From Polynucleobacter sp. AP-Kaivos-20-H2 (GTDB lineage: Bacteria; Pseudomonadota; Gammaproteobacteria; Burkholderiales; Burkholderiaceae), in the NCBI RefSeq assembly GCF_018882215.1, contig NZ_JACVOX010000002.1:372001-436000 (forward strand): a DNA stretch of 64,000 bases, in the 5' to 3' direction. Shown here piece after piece: positions 34,381 to 43,439 of this stretch (positions within the stretch are counted from its first letter, which is position 1; each line of letters opens with the position of its first letter). The translations under genes were made by a program, and so were the position numbers. The notes beneath the pieces were generated by a model. That model was not told the DNA's origin, did no database searches, and saw only the letters and a list, made by a program, of their open reading frames with translations.

Positions 34381-35589
34381 TTAATGCTCTTGCAATAATG
34401 CATTTAACTCAGACCCAATAGCTTCTAGAGAATATTTTCCGAGCGCCCACTTCCTTCTTGACTCAATAGCTGTCGATAATTTTGGCCATTGATTGAAAAA
34501 TACATGGAGAGCATCTCTAATTTGACTCTCCGAATTACCCTCATAAAGAAAAAGTTGAGCCGCAAGGTCGTCGCCTATGTAATTTGTATTACTACAAAAT
34601 ACAGTCCCACAGGTTGCTAGATACTCAACCACTTTAAAGGGCCAAGTCCCCCCATTATGCAAATCAGATCTATGTGGGTTTATACCTACATCCGCCCACA
34701 TCAATTGGTTTAATAACTCTTCTCTGGAAACTAATCCTAAAAACTGTACTTGACCACCACTACGCTCGCACATCTCCTTAATCAGGGATTCCTGAGGCCC
34801 GGTACCACAAATTCTCATCTCAATCGGGTAGGAAGAGTTCATGCTAAGTAAAGCCCCCAAAAAACGATCCAGACCTTTTGAATGATCTAGACCGCCAGCA
34901 TAAATCAGCCGTATTGGCCTGGATGAATCCCAAACCCCTGCCCGCGGATAAGCTGATAAATCATTGATATCCCGCCCCAGAATACCTGGAATAATTAACT
35001 GACGATCAGATTTAAATGCTTGAGATAATTCAATGCTTGCGCTAATTGAACCACGAGCAAGCTGTCTGGCAAGAGCCTCATATCCACCCGTAAACCATTT
35101 GAGCAATATAAATTTGGGACCATTTCTACTAATGCGGATCGAATCCTCATATTCAAAAAAAACATTACACCCCAGTATTTTCGAAACAGTAGCCAGGAGC
35201 AAATTAGCAATACTTAAGTTATAAACAATAACGGTATCAATAGAATTTTGCCTAATTAAACTAGGCAATTTAAACAAAGTATAAAGGCCGGAATAAAAAT
35301 CTCTCAGTATTTTGATATCGATAGCACGAACATAAATTACCTTCAATCCATCACCATGGGACTGTTGAATCAGCTCTTGCATCGCTGGAAAATTTTTTCC
35401 CGAATCTTCGGCTGGCGAACCAAAACTGAGAATGGTAACCCGATGCCCAAATAATCGCAGACTCTCCGCAATAGCACATACTTTTGTATAGCCAGCTAGC
35501 GAAAGATTACGCTTAATTCCACGCGCTTGAATAAGTTTTGGCCCATGAATATCGGCAATATACAAAATGGAATAGCTAATTTTTGACAT
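34381..35589 (-). CDS. GT4-family glycosyltransferase
   Basis: A 402-residue GT-B glycosyltransferase. The N-terminal half contains YILYIADIHGPK-like start residues (SYSILYIADIHGPK), TVIVYNLSIANLLLA and CNVFFEYEDSIR. The donor half shows RLIYAGGLDHSKGLDRFLGAL and ADVGINPHRSDLHNGGTWPFKVVEYLATCGTVF in two overlapping blocks; the catalytic Glu region is less canonical than in its neighbours (KVVEYLA). It is the first gene of the minus-strand block and is divergent from the WecA-like gene at 35731; the 141-bp gap must contain the promoters for both. Confidence 0.88.
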   Translation of the reverse strand: MSKISYSILYIADIHGPKLIQARGIKRNLSLAGYTKVCAIAESLRLFGHRVTILSFGSPAEDSGKNFPAMQELIQQSHGDGLKVIYVRAIDIKILRDFYSGLYTLFKLPSLIRQNSIDTVIVYNLSIANLLLATVSKILGCNVFFEYEDSIRISRNGPKFILLKWFTGGYEALARQLARGSISASIELSQAFKSDRQLIIPGILGRDINDLSAYPRAGVWDSSRPIRLIYAGGLDHSKGLDRFLGALLSMNSSYPIEMRICGTGPQESLIKEMCERSGGQVQFLGLVSREELLNQLMWADVGINPHRSDLHNGGTWPFKVVEYLATCGTVFCSNTNYIGDDLAAQLFLYEGNSESQIRDALHVFFNQWPKLSTAIESRRKWALGKYSLEAIGSELNALLQEH

Positions 35590-35730
35590 AACTTAAATCG
35601 CTTTACCAAAACCAAATCAACAATAAAATAAAGATGGGAATAATCCAAATTATCACCTGATTACCCCTGATTGCACTGCTAATTCAGACATATTGCAGTT
35701 AAAATAGCTCAAACTCATTTAAAGCTTCTA
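35590..35730. promoter_or_regulatory. Divergent intergenic region between GT4 block and WecA-like gene
   Basis: The 141 bp separate the minus-strand GT4 gene (start 35589) from the plus-strand WecA-like gene (start 35731). Promoters for both must be here. The sequence is AT-rich and has an imperfect direct repeat CCTGATTA/CCTGATTG around 35657-35675, but no convincing -35/-10 pair or operator could be read. Confidence 0.35.
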
Positions 35731-36822
35731 ATGTCAGCCCTTCTTTCTGCGCTATTGACCTCATTTCTAGTTTGTTTGGTGCTGGTACGCTACCAGCACA
35801 TGCACGCACATATAAGCGGAGATCACGAGAACGCAGGAATTCAAAAATTTCATCAAGGAATAGTCCCCCGAATTGGTGGTGTTGCTATCTTTGCCGGTCT
35901 TTTAGTTGCTCTTTTATCTCGCTGGACGACTAATGCTGACATAGCAAGATTTGGCGCCATATTGCTACTATCATCCCTGCCCTGTTTTATTGCTGGCCTC
36001 ATAGAGGATCTTACCAAGCGAGTTGGAATTAAAGAGCGTTTAGCGGCCTGCTTTATCTCTGCTGGAATCTGTGGGTATAGCTTAAATACCTGGTTAGGGG
36101 AGCTGCAGTTTTTTGGCCTTGATACTTTCTTAGCCATTCCCGCAATCTCTATTGCTTTTACTTGTTTTAGCGTAGCAGGCGTTGCGAATGCCTTCAATAT
36201 CATCGATGGTTATCACGGACTTTCCAGTGCTGTTGCCGCAATTATTTTGCTTGCTATTGCTTATGTTGCCTTTCAAGTTAACGATACATCTATTATGGTG
36301 TGCGCATTTGCTGGGGTAGGTGCACTACTCGGATTTCTCATATGGAACTACCCAAAAGGATTGATCTTCCTGGGTGATAGCGGCGCGTATTTAGTTGGCT
36401 TCTGGGTGGCAGAGCTCTCCATCCTTCTTGTTGCAAGAAATCCCGATGTATCAAAGTGGTTTCCACTGTTGCTCTGCTTTTACCCAATCTTTGAAACCCT
36501 ATTTACCATTTATCGACGCCTCCTTCTAAAACGAAGTAGCCCTGGACTACCTGATGCAGCACACTTACATCAAGTCATCTATAAGCGGGTTGTCCGCTGG
36601 GCAATCGGCAGTACAGATCCAGAATTATTAACCCAAAGAAATGCAATTACTGCGCCTTACCTGTGGATCCTTTCCAGCATGGCAGCAATTCCAGCACTAT
36701 TATTTTGGCGAAATCACATTGCGCTTAAGATCTGCACCATTCTTTTTGCACTCACTTACATATGGCTCTACTGGGCCATTGTGCGATTTAAGACTCCTAG
36801 ATGGCTGTTGATTAAAAAATAA
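35731..36822 (+). CDS. WecA/MraY-like undecaprenyl-phosphate sugar-1-phosphate transferase
   Basis: A 363-residue polytopic enzyme (about ten TM helices) that starts a glycan by moving a HexNAc-1-phosphate to undecaprenyl phosphate. IVPRIGGVAIF is the first cytoplasmic motif, LIEDLTKRVGIKER is the Mg/nucleotide-site loop (ED instead of the common DD, as in many betaproteobacterial members), NAFNIIDGYHGLSS and FLGDSGAYLVGF are catalytic loops and DAAHLHQVIYKR is the HxH-like loop 5. ATG 35731. It is a second initiating enzyme in the window besides the PglC-like protein, so two glycans or alternative initiation are possible. Confidence 0.92.
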   Translation: MSALLSALLTSFLVCLVLVRYQHMHAHISGDHENAGIQKFHQGIVPRIGGVAIFAGLLVALLSRWTTNADIARFGAILLLSSLPCFIAGLIEDLTKRVGIKERLAACFISAGICGYSLNTWLGELQFFGLDTFLAIPAISIAFTCFSVAGVANAFNIIDGYHGLSSAVAAIILLAIAYVAFQVNDTSIMVCAFAGVGALLGFLIWNYPKGLIFLGDSGAYLVGFWVAELSILLVARNPDVSKWFPLLLCFYPIFETLFTIYRRLLLKRSSPGLPDAAHLHQVIYKRVVRWAIGSTDPELLTQRNAITAPYLWILSSMAAIPALLFWRNHIALKICTILFALTYIWLYWAIVRFKTPRWLLIKK

Positions 36823-37505
36823 GTCAAGATAAAAGTCATCCAGCAAATTTCCATCATTATTGAGAGATATAGCACCCTTCCAGGGACAAAAAGAAGTTAG
36901 CGCTCCTTTTTTTCGCTTTCTACCAAATTCAGAAAGGATTAAGGGCAATTGATTTAAAACACTCCAAATTTAGAATATAACCAAATGCTCGAAAATATTA
37001 GTTGCTTAAGTTAGTTAAAAAATTAACTTAGATAATCAGATAATTATGCAGGGGTAGAATCTAACTCCATCTCAGGAAATGAAGGTAAAAAGTAAGCAAA
37101 TGGAAAACTTAAAATTACTACTCCATGCCAAGAGAAGAATTTTCCCCGGATAAAATCTACTCATGAGTAATTAGCTACTAGCATCAAGGGAATATTCGAC
37201 ATTGCATTTAGCAACTGGGAATGTACTACAGTACAAGAAATTGGAGTAGCTACACCTAATATTGGGTTATTTAACTACTCTCAAGAACTAAAAAATTTTT
37301 TTACAAAAATAAAAAGCGTTAAATTCACTAGAATTAGATAGATGAAGAACGATTCATAAAAAATTAGACAATATTAATCAAAATTAACCGTCAACCATAA
37401 GAACTGCTTTGAATCGTTAGCAACAAAAACTAAAGCCTTGTTGCATAATTTAGAGTGCCGGACTGGGCTCTTAGATATCTCTAGTGAAATGTCTAAAACA
37501 TTTTT
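36823..37505. other. Gene-free AT-rich spacer
   Basis: No gene could be supported in these 683 bp. The base composition is visibly more AT-rich than the flanking genes. A 7-bp hairpin (TAAGTTA at 37007-37013 with TAACTTA at 37024-37030) is present but lacks a T-run that would make it a terminator. A minus-strand frame from TTG 36948 into the end of the WecA-like gene gives some protein-like residues but has no start or homology I recognise. The spacer separates the WecA-like gene from the acyl-modification module and is the longest non-coding stretch of the window. Confidence 0.6.
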
Positions 37506-37757
37506 TTAAGGGTTCGGAATAAGTTTGACCGCTATCAAGTCAACTAATTCACCCACATTCTCCAATGAAGAGGCATCAATACCACTGAAGCGAATTTTAA
37601 ACTTCTTCTCTAATTGCAATAACATCTTAACATTATTTAAAGAGTCCCAAAGTTCAATATCAGCAGCACAGGTATCTCGCGTAAATTCAAGTGCATTACA
37701 TTTAAATATTTCAGATAACTCAGTTTTAACCACTTCGAAAAGGTAATTTTTGTCCAT
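37506..37757 (-). CDS. Acyl carrier protein
   Basis: An 83-residue carrier protein. ELWDSLNNVKML contains the DSL motif; Ser39 is the predicted phosphopantetheine site. Helical acidic composition and length match discrete ACPs such as DltC or those of polysaccharide acylation systems. ATG 37757 with GCGGTG a few bases upstream is preferred; the frame also reaches GTG 37763. It is the last gene of a four-gene operon with MBOAT, a 2-oxoacid-dehydrogenase-like fusion and an SGNH protein. It probably carries the acyl group made by the fusion enzyme and delivers it to the MBOAT protein. No dedicated phosphopantetheinyl transferase is seen, so a host enzyme must activate it. Confidence 0.9.
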   Translation of the reverse strand: MDKNYLFEVVKTELSEIFKCNALEFTRDTCAADIELWDSLNNVKMLLQLEKKFKIRFSGIDASSLENVGELVDLIAVKLIPNP

Positions 37758-37765
37758 ATACACCG

Positions 37766-39271
37766 CTAAAATTGAAAGTAAATAAATTCACTGCTCTGAG
37801 CATTCAAAAGAGCGCAGATCGAAATAAAAAAAATAATTGCTGTGAAGATGGCTGTTTTTAGATCAAATTTAATGCTAAAGCTTTTTGGATTTATTAGTGG
37901 CACCCTGAAACCTGCTGGCTGGAAGATATTCTGAATATTTTTATATACGTTATTAGTAAATAGACAAAGATATAAGACAAAGAAAAATAGCAAAATTCTA
38001 GAATAGCCGAATTGACTATATATTTGAGAAATACTTTCATGCGCAGATTTCAAGCCCATTAAATCAAATAGAGAATATGATATCTCTAACGCAACTGAAA
38101 GCGTTGGAGCTCTAAAAAAAAGAAAGACGAAAGAAACCAATAATAAATTCAGCATTTTTAATACTGGAGCAGGAAGAATTGAATACGGCACATATCTCAT
38201 ATAAATAATGCAGACCGCCATAATTATACCGTTTAGGGCGCCAAAAATAATAAACTGATTGCCTGCGCCATGCCAAATTCCAGTTATAAAAAATGTAAAA
38301 ATAATTGGGATGCTTGCAGTAATATTTTCCGATGCATTTGGAAATTTTCTTAACAATGATATTGTTAAAGGAGCATGCAAGGTATCCGTAAAAAACCTTG
38401 TCAAGGTTATGTGCCATCTCCTCCAAAAATCTACAAAGTTGGTAGCCCGCAAAGGGGAATTAAAGTTAATTGGGAAAGTAAACCCAAACATTTTTGCAAG
38501 GCCCATGCCCATATCACAGTATCCTGAAAAATCACAATAAAGTTGCAACATATAGCTCACTATTGCAAACCATCCAAATAAAACATCACTTTGATTTGGA
38601 TTTGAAAATAAAGCATTTGGGATTGGGCTTAAATTATCAGCAAGTATCACCTTTTTGAAAAGACCTATTGCGAATAGGAATATCCCAATAGTTAAGTCTG
38701 AACTAAGGTCGCGCGCCCTGCTTCCAATTTTATGAATTTGGGGGGCCAACTCAGATGTTCTTACAATTGGACCCGCAATTAAGTGCGGGAAAAAAAGAAC
38801 TACAGAAGTGTAACTAAGAAAATCTAAATTATGCTTTCTATTGTTGAATCTTTCCAAAAGGAAGTTAATTTGCTGAAATGTCCAAAATGAAATACCCAGC
38901 GGTAAAGCTAAGCTTTCAAATGTCCACCCCCCTAGATTAACTGGAGGTAATCCTAAAATCATCAGTAAATAGGCAAGATATTTAAAGTAAATCAATAAAC
39001 ATAAGTTAATAAAAATAACTGCAACCATTATTAATTTTCGAATATTTACTGGCAAATTTTTACCCACTAGAATGCCAGCACTGTAATTTATTGCTATGGA
39101 CGCAATTAAAAGCACAAGGTATGCAGGGTTCCATGAAGCATAGAACCATGCCGAAAACAATACAATAGTAATCAATGCAGTTTTTTTGGAGAAATATTTT
39201 TCTGTATAAATAAAACAAAAGACTGCCAAGGGCAGGAAAATAAATATGAATTCAAATGAATTAAATAGCAC
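37766..39271 (-). CDS. MBOAT-family O-acyltransferase (DltB/AlgI-like)
   Basis: A 501-residue polytopic membrane protein that moves an acyl group from a cytoplasmic donor across the inner membrane onto a glycan. It begins FNSFEFIFIFLPLAVFCFIY, the classic AlgI start. DFWRRWHITLTRFFTD and GIWHGAGNQFIIFGALNG (catalytic His about residue 333) are diagnostic. The start is GTG 39271, three bases after the stop of the fusion gene. Next to an ACP gene it is arranged like dltB-dltC, so ACP-bound acyl groups are its likely donor rather than acetyl-CoA. Confidence 0.94.
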   Translation of the reverse strand: MLFNSFEFIFIFLPLAVFCFIYTEKYFSKKTALITIVLFSAWFYASWNPAYLVLLIASIAINYSAGILVGKNLPVNIRKLIMVAVIFINLCLLIYFKYLAYLLMILGLPPVNLGGWTFESLALPLGISFWTFQQINFLLERFNNRKHNLDFLSYTSVVLFFPHLIAGPIVRTSELAPQIHKIGSRARDLSSDLTIGIFLFAIGLFKKVILADNLSPIPNALFSNPNQSDVLFGWFAIVSYMLQLYCDFSGYCDMGMGLAKMFGFTFPINFNSPLRATNFVDFWRRWHITLTRFFTDTLHAPLTISLLRKFPNASENITASIPIIFTFFITGIWHGAGNQFIIFGALNGIIMAVCIIYMRYVPYSILPAPVLKMLNLLLVSFVFLFFRAPTLSVALEISYSLFDLMGLKSAHESISQIYSQFGYSRILLFFFVLYLCLFTNNVYKNIQNIFQPAGFRVPLINPKSFSIKFDLKTAIFTAIIFFISICALLNAQSSEFIYFQF

Positions 39272-39273
39272 GT

Positions 39274-42200
39274 TTATTTTTCAGCAACCCAAGCATCCAA
39301 AAGGGAATCCATTAAATTTGTCATTTCGTAGCCTGATATTGCCCTGTGATCATAGGCAGCCACTAATGTAATCTTTTTTGATGCATTAATAACGTTACGA
39401 GCAGTTATGCCAATAATTACTGCCGTTTTTGGATACACAATTGGAATTTGATGCGAGATCCATTTTCCCTCGAGACTTGATACGCAGATTGTCGGGGTGA
39501 CCTCTGAACCTTTTACCCCCTCACCACGATAGAGGGAAAGAATGATTTCCATTCGTTCATTGGCTATCTCTTTGATGCTTTTTTGGTTGGCTTTTGCAAT
39601 AACTGGCATATAAAGATCCCCTTCTACATCAACTGTAAATCCAACATGGATCTCGCTATTATGGTATTGATGTTCGTCATAATATCCATTTGCATTTGGG
39701 AATCGACTTAATGTCTGAGACAGATAAAATATCAAGCAATCAAGTTGATCCTGATTTCCTCTGTCACGTAGATCGCATTCGGCCACGAGATGTGCAGCTG
39801 GAATTTTTTGATGACTTAACTCAACCATCCTAATCATTTCTTTTCGGACCCGGGATGCATTGATTGCAGTCACCATCATCGATTCTTCTTTCGAAGCACC
39901 GAAAATCTCATTATGAAACTTTGGAAATTTCTGGTCTTTAAGAATTTTTTCCGCCAGCTCAATATCCACTGCTTTTTCAAACAGGAGTGAAATAGTTTGA
40001 CCATTTTTAACTATGCTTCCGATATCTGCTAAATGCCAGACATAACCATCAGCCGGCGAACATATATCTTCGATTGTTTTTGAAGTTTCAACAGACACAA
40101 TCACTTGATTATTTTTAACCAAGGACCCGCTGGCAACGGAAAAGCTAACCACCTTAAGCTCATCATCATTGGCGTTTAAATGCGGGGCTACTATATTAGC
40201 AATAGCTCCGACCCCCATCGTATCTATGGATGGGTTTTGAAGTGGCACTTCATTAAGGGATTGCAGATTTGAATTATTACGACTCTTTAAAGAGGAAGTT
40301 ATAAGCGACGCTATTCCATCAATCGATGGGAGAACCTCATCTTCCAGAAGTCTGCTGGCAGGGATTATAGTGTCTAGGGCACCCATTCTAATTAGAGGCG
40401 GCGGTCTGGAAATTTTTGACATAAGCTGAGATGCAATCTCACTCCCAAAACCCCATCCAACTGAAGCCTCTTCGAGAGTAAATATAGCTTGAGTATGCTC
40501 AGAAATTGAAACAGAATTAAATAAATCACTGGGTATTGGGCTCAATAGAGTGAGAATGACGACATCTATTTGTAGTCCTTGTTTTGCACAATATTTGACT
40601 GCCTCGAGTGCATTATAGGCTTGCCCTCCATATGTAAACAAAAGAGCGTCCGATAGATTTTTGTTTACTGCTCTAGGGGTGTAGACTACAAATGAATTAT
40701 AGATGTTGATGTGGAAACTATCTAATAGATCCCTTCGAAAATCGACCTTCCTAACATAGTCCATTTTATGTTCAATCAACACTACAGGTGCCGAGGTTCT
40801 CTTGAGCATTTTAAATATGGGCTTGATTGGCGCAAATGGCGACAATGCAATAACTTGTATATTTGGTGCTCCGCAAAGATGTTTTTCCAAGGACTGTGAG
40901 TGCGTTGGCCCATAGCCACGGCCACCGCCCATGGGCAACCGCATTATTAAAGGACATTTAACTTGCCCTTGATACATTAGCGTATATTTAGCAGCATGAT
41001 TTATTATTTGATCAATTGCCAATAGGGCAAAATCGCCAAACATAATTTCAACTACCGGCCGCAATCCCAATAAAGCAGAGCCTGCTGCAAGACCCGTAAA
41101 ACCAAGCTCGCTGATTGGCATTTGATAAACATTACCTGGAAAAAGTTCCTGCAAGCCTTTAGTAATTTTAAAAGCCCCACCATAAGGATCCCCTATATCT
41201 TCACCTAGCAATATAGTTGATGGATCATCAAGAATAAGCTCCTTAAGCGATGAATTTATTCTTGCGGCAAAGGAGGTTCCATCCAACTCAATTAAGTCGT
41301 CTGTATTTTGCGAAATTGACGAATATGAGGAAAGGATATTTTTAGCAGGAGTGGCATTTTGATTGCATAAAACATCTAACTGGGCGAGGGAAAGTTTAAT
41401 TTTTGCATCCGCATCCTCGAGAAGGCCCAAATCGCTTAGTTCACTTTCCATTCTTCTCAGGGGATCTAAGTTTTTAATTTTTTGAATGAGATCTTCAGCC
41501 CTGGTATCATCGCCCTTGCTGTGCGGCCCCAATCGTGAAGATTTAATAATAATGGCATGTGGAATGCATTGGCGAACAAGAGGAGAGATTTTCTTTGTAA
41601 CTGCATAAACCTCATCGGCTGTTGGATACTCTAGCTCAGTTGTTTCGATACCGAACGCCTCAAATCGATGAGAGATAGCACCCATTATTGTGCAAGACGT
41701 ATCTGTAGTTTGAGCGATCCCATTATCCTCCACCACGAACAAAACTGGCAATTTAAGGTACTGAACCAAGTTAATCGTCTCATAAAGGGCGCCTTGCCCA
41801 GTCGTGCCATCACCAATAAAGACAATTACGACTTTGTTTTCAACCTTCTTATGCTTGATTGAAAAAGCAAGTCCAGCCGCAAGCGGTAGAATTCCACCTT
41901 GAATACCATTTGAATAGAATTTTCCCGGTACGCAGATATGCTGGCTACCACCAAGCCCACCACAAAACCCCCCCTGATCACCCATCACCTCCTTTAGGAG
42001 CAAATCTGGCCTACCTATGTGCGCCAATAAATGCCCGTGGCATCTATGGTTGCTGACAAAAATATCGTCATCTAAAAAGGCCATGGCAATTCCAACGGCA
42101 TTAGCCTCTTGACCCAACGAAGTATGCGTTGTACCGGAAATTTTTCCCTTAGAGAATAAATCCAACAACCTCTCTTCGAATCCGCGAATAAATTTGCATT

Positions 42201-42282
42201 TGATATAAAAATCATCGAGGCCTAGACGTTTCCTATTGGAAAGGAAACCAAATGGAGCAATTTCAGGCAATTCATTCATCAT
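39274..42282 (-). CDS. Single-chain 2-oxoacid-dehydrogenase-like fusion: E1alpha-E1beta-lipoyl-E2
   Basis: A 1002-residue protein with four domains in order. E1alpha (about 20-320) has GFEERLLDLFSKGKISGTTH and the TPP motif GDGTTGQGALYETIN. E1beta (about 340-650) has LGEDIGDPYGG, ISELGFTGLAAGSALLGL and GPTHSQSLE. A lipoyl domain (about 690-770) has ETSKT, with Lys735 as the lipoylation site. An E2 acyltransferase domain (about 800-1000) ends AAYDHRAISGYE with His979; the usual HRxxDG is HRAISG. No clear E3-binding domain is visible between lipoyl and E2 parts. It probably makes an acyl-dihydrolipoyl group from a 2-oxo acid or ketose and passes it to CoA or, given the neighbours, to the ACP. 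ATG 42282 (or 42279). Confidence 0.9.
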   Translation of the reverse strand: MMNELPEIAPFGFLSNRKRLGLDDFYIKCKFIRGFEERLLDLFSKGKISGTTHTSLGQEANAVGIAMAFLDDDIFVSNHRCHGHLLAHIGRPDLLLKEVMGDQGGFCGGLGGSQHICVPGKFYSNGIQGGILPLAAGLAFSIKHKKVENKVVIVFIGDGTTGQGALYETINLVQYLKLPVLFVVEDNGIAQTTDTSCTIMGAISHRFEAFGIETTELEYPTADEVYAVTKKISPLVRQCIPHAIIIKSSRLGPHSKGDDTRAEDLIQKIKNLDPLRRMESELSDLGLLEDADAKIKLSLAQLDVLCNQNATPAKNILSSYSSISQNTDDLIELDGTSFAARINSSLKELILDDPSTILLGEDIGDPYGGAFKITKGLQELFPGNVYQMPISELGFTGLAAGSALLGLRPVVEIMFGDFALLAIDQIINHAAKYTLMYQGQVKCPLIMRLPMGGGRGYGPTHSQSLEKHLCGAPNIQVIALSPFAPIKPIFKMLKRTSAPVVLIEHKMDYVRKVDFRRDLLDSFHINIYNSFVVYTPRAVNKNLSDALLFTYGGQAYNALEAVKYCAKQGLQIDVVILTLLSPIPSDLFNSVSISEHTQAIFTLEEASVGWGFGSEIASQLMSKISRPPPLIRMGALDTIIPASRLLEDEVLPSIDGIASLITSSLKSRNNSNLQSLNEVPLQNPSIDTMGVGAIANIVAPHLNANDDELKVVSFSVASGSLVKNNQVIVSVETSKTIEDICSPADGYVWHLADIGSIVKNGQTISLLFEKAVDIELAEKILKDQKFPKFHNEIFGASKEESMMVTAINASRVRKEMIRMVELSHQKIPAAHLVAECDLRDRGNQDQLDCLIFYLSQTLSRFPNANGYYDEHQYHNSEIHVGFTVDVEGDLYMPVIAKANQKSIKEIANERMEIILSLYRGEGVKGSEVTPTICVSSLEGKWISHQIPIVYPKTAVIIGITARNVINASKKITLVAAYDHRAISGYEMTNLMDSLLDAWVAEK

Positions 42283-42365
42283 AGGTTTTTATGGGAAAAT
42301 TATATTAATTTGAAAATTGGTAGGCTCTAATTATTTGAGAAACCAGAGTCTTCAAGTAAATTGAT

Positions 42366-43439
42366 TTATAAATTACCGCTAACCACAATCTCTCCAACAA
42401 CATTTAACTCTTTTACAATTTTTTGCATACAACTATCTTTAGGATGAGCTCCATCAAAAAATTCATATGGAGTGCAGCTTGTTTTTTTAGGATTGTATGA
42501 CCCCACCAATGTAACTCCTTTTTCCTTTGCAATAGATATAAATTGCTTTTCTATAGATACAATATCAACATTACCTTTAAGTAATCTTTGGTAGGTGGAT
42601 TCGTGATAAGGCGTCAATAATAAAATTATCTCTCTATCCTTTCTGTAATAATCAATTAGGCGCGAAAAGACATCCATTAATACAGGGGAATAACTATAAG
42701 GATTCAGGGAATATTTCGACCAATTTTTGGCACTTTCAATAATTTCAAATTGAGATTGATTGGCATATACATTGTTATAAATCATGCTGCCATCTCTCTT
42801 GATTAGATTAACATCGTCAAGAGGAGTTCCATCATTTAAACCCAAATCTTTATTCAAGCTGGCGAGGTAGCGCATTGATTCAACTGCATAGTCGATACTC
42901 ATTAACATTTTATAGTTATTGGATGCCTTAGGGTTAGCAATTGGAGGCATGACGCCTAATTTTTTTACCGCCTTGACATAGTGGGCCTCTAGACTAGTCC
43001 ATCTTTTTTGCCCGGATAGCTCATTAAATAACCAAGGATCGCAACCGATAATTATCTGCTTAGGATTAAACTGGGCAAGCCCAAGATCCAATATGGTCAC
43101 TATATCCTCCAACGATGCTCCGCTAACGCTAAGGTTCAGCACATCTTTATGAAGATTTTGGCTGCCTACTTGCATTATTCGGGAAGAGCCCGTTATTAAA
43201 ACATTTGCTTTTGATTTTTCAATGCCAATTCTGTTGAATATAAACATTCTCTCATCAATATTCCTAGTTTTTACATATTGGTAGCGCGTTAACTCCTTTG
43301 CAATTTTTTTTTCCATTCTAGAATTACAGAAATTTGAATACATACATAATGGATCAACATAGTAATTAAATGAAATAATGGCAATTGCCATCAAGATAAA
43401 TACCAAAAAAAATATTTTTATAAAAAAAAAGTTTTTCAT
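42366..43439 (-). CDS. Membrane-anchored SGNH-type protein (DltD/AlgJ-like role)
   Basis: A 357-residue protein with an N-terminal membrane anchor (residues about 5-25; no clear cleavage site) and a periplasmic SGNH-hydrolase-like domain. VLITGSSRIMQVG (Ser at 85-86) is the nucleophile block, LNLSVSGASLEDI the second block, and FFDGAHPKD gives the Asp329/His332 pair. SGNH partners such as DltD and AlgJ/AlgX complete MBOAT-based acyl transfer in the periplasm. It is the first gene of the four-gene operon, 83 bp upstream of the fusion gene, so it is likely the final acyltransferase or an accessory factor. Confidence 0.83.
   Translation of the reverse strand: MKNFFFIKIFFLVFILMAIAIISFNYYVDPLCMYSNFCNSRMEKKIAKELTRYQYVKTRNIDERMFIFNRIGIEKSKANVLITGSSRIMQVGSQNLHKDVLNLSVSGASLEDIVTILDLGLAQFNPKQIIIGCDPWLFNELSGQKRWTSLEAHYVKAVKKLGVMPPIANPKASNNYKMLMSIDYAVESMRYLASLNKDLGLNDGTPLDDVNLIKRDGSMIYNNVYANQSQFEIIESAKNWSKYSLNPYSYSPVLMDVFSRLIDYYRKDREIILLLTPYHESTYQRLLKGNVDIVSIEKQFISIAKEKGVTLVGSYNPKKTSCTPYEFFDGAHPKDSCMQKIVKELNVVGEIVVSGNL

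Noticed and set aside
36700..36948. Minus-strand frame at the end of the WecA-like gene and into the spacer, with a protein-like start
   Set aside because: Starts at TTG without ribosome site, runs antisense into a real gene, and shows no family pattern.
37007..37030. Hairpin TAAGTTA/TAACTTA downstream of the WecA-like gene
   Set aside because: AT-only short stem without a following T-run; not a credible intrinsic terminator.
37432..37451. A short stretch (CCTTGTTGCATAATT) that recalls the terminal repeat of some IS5-group insertion sequences
   Set aside because: Only a partial match from memory, no second inverted copy and no transposase frame nearby; not enough to call a mobile element.
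43428..43437. Poly-A/T run near the start of the SGNH gene as a phase-variation tract
   Set aside because: It lies in an AT-rich, Lys-coding region at the protein start; no sign of alternative frames or switching.
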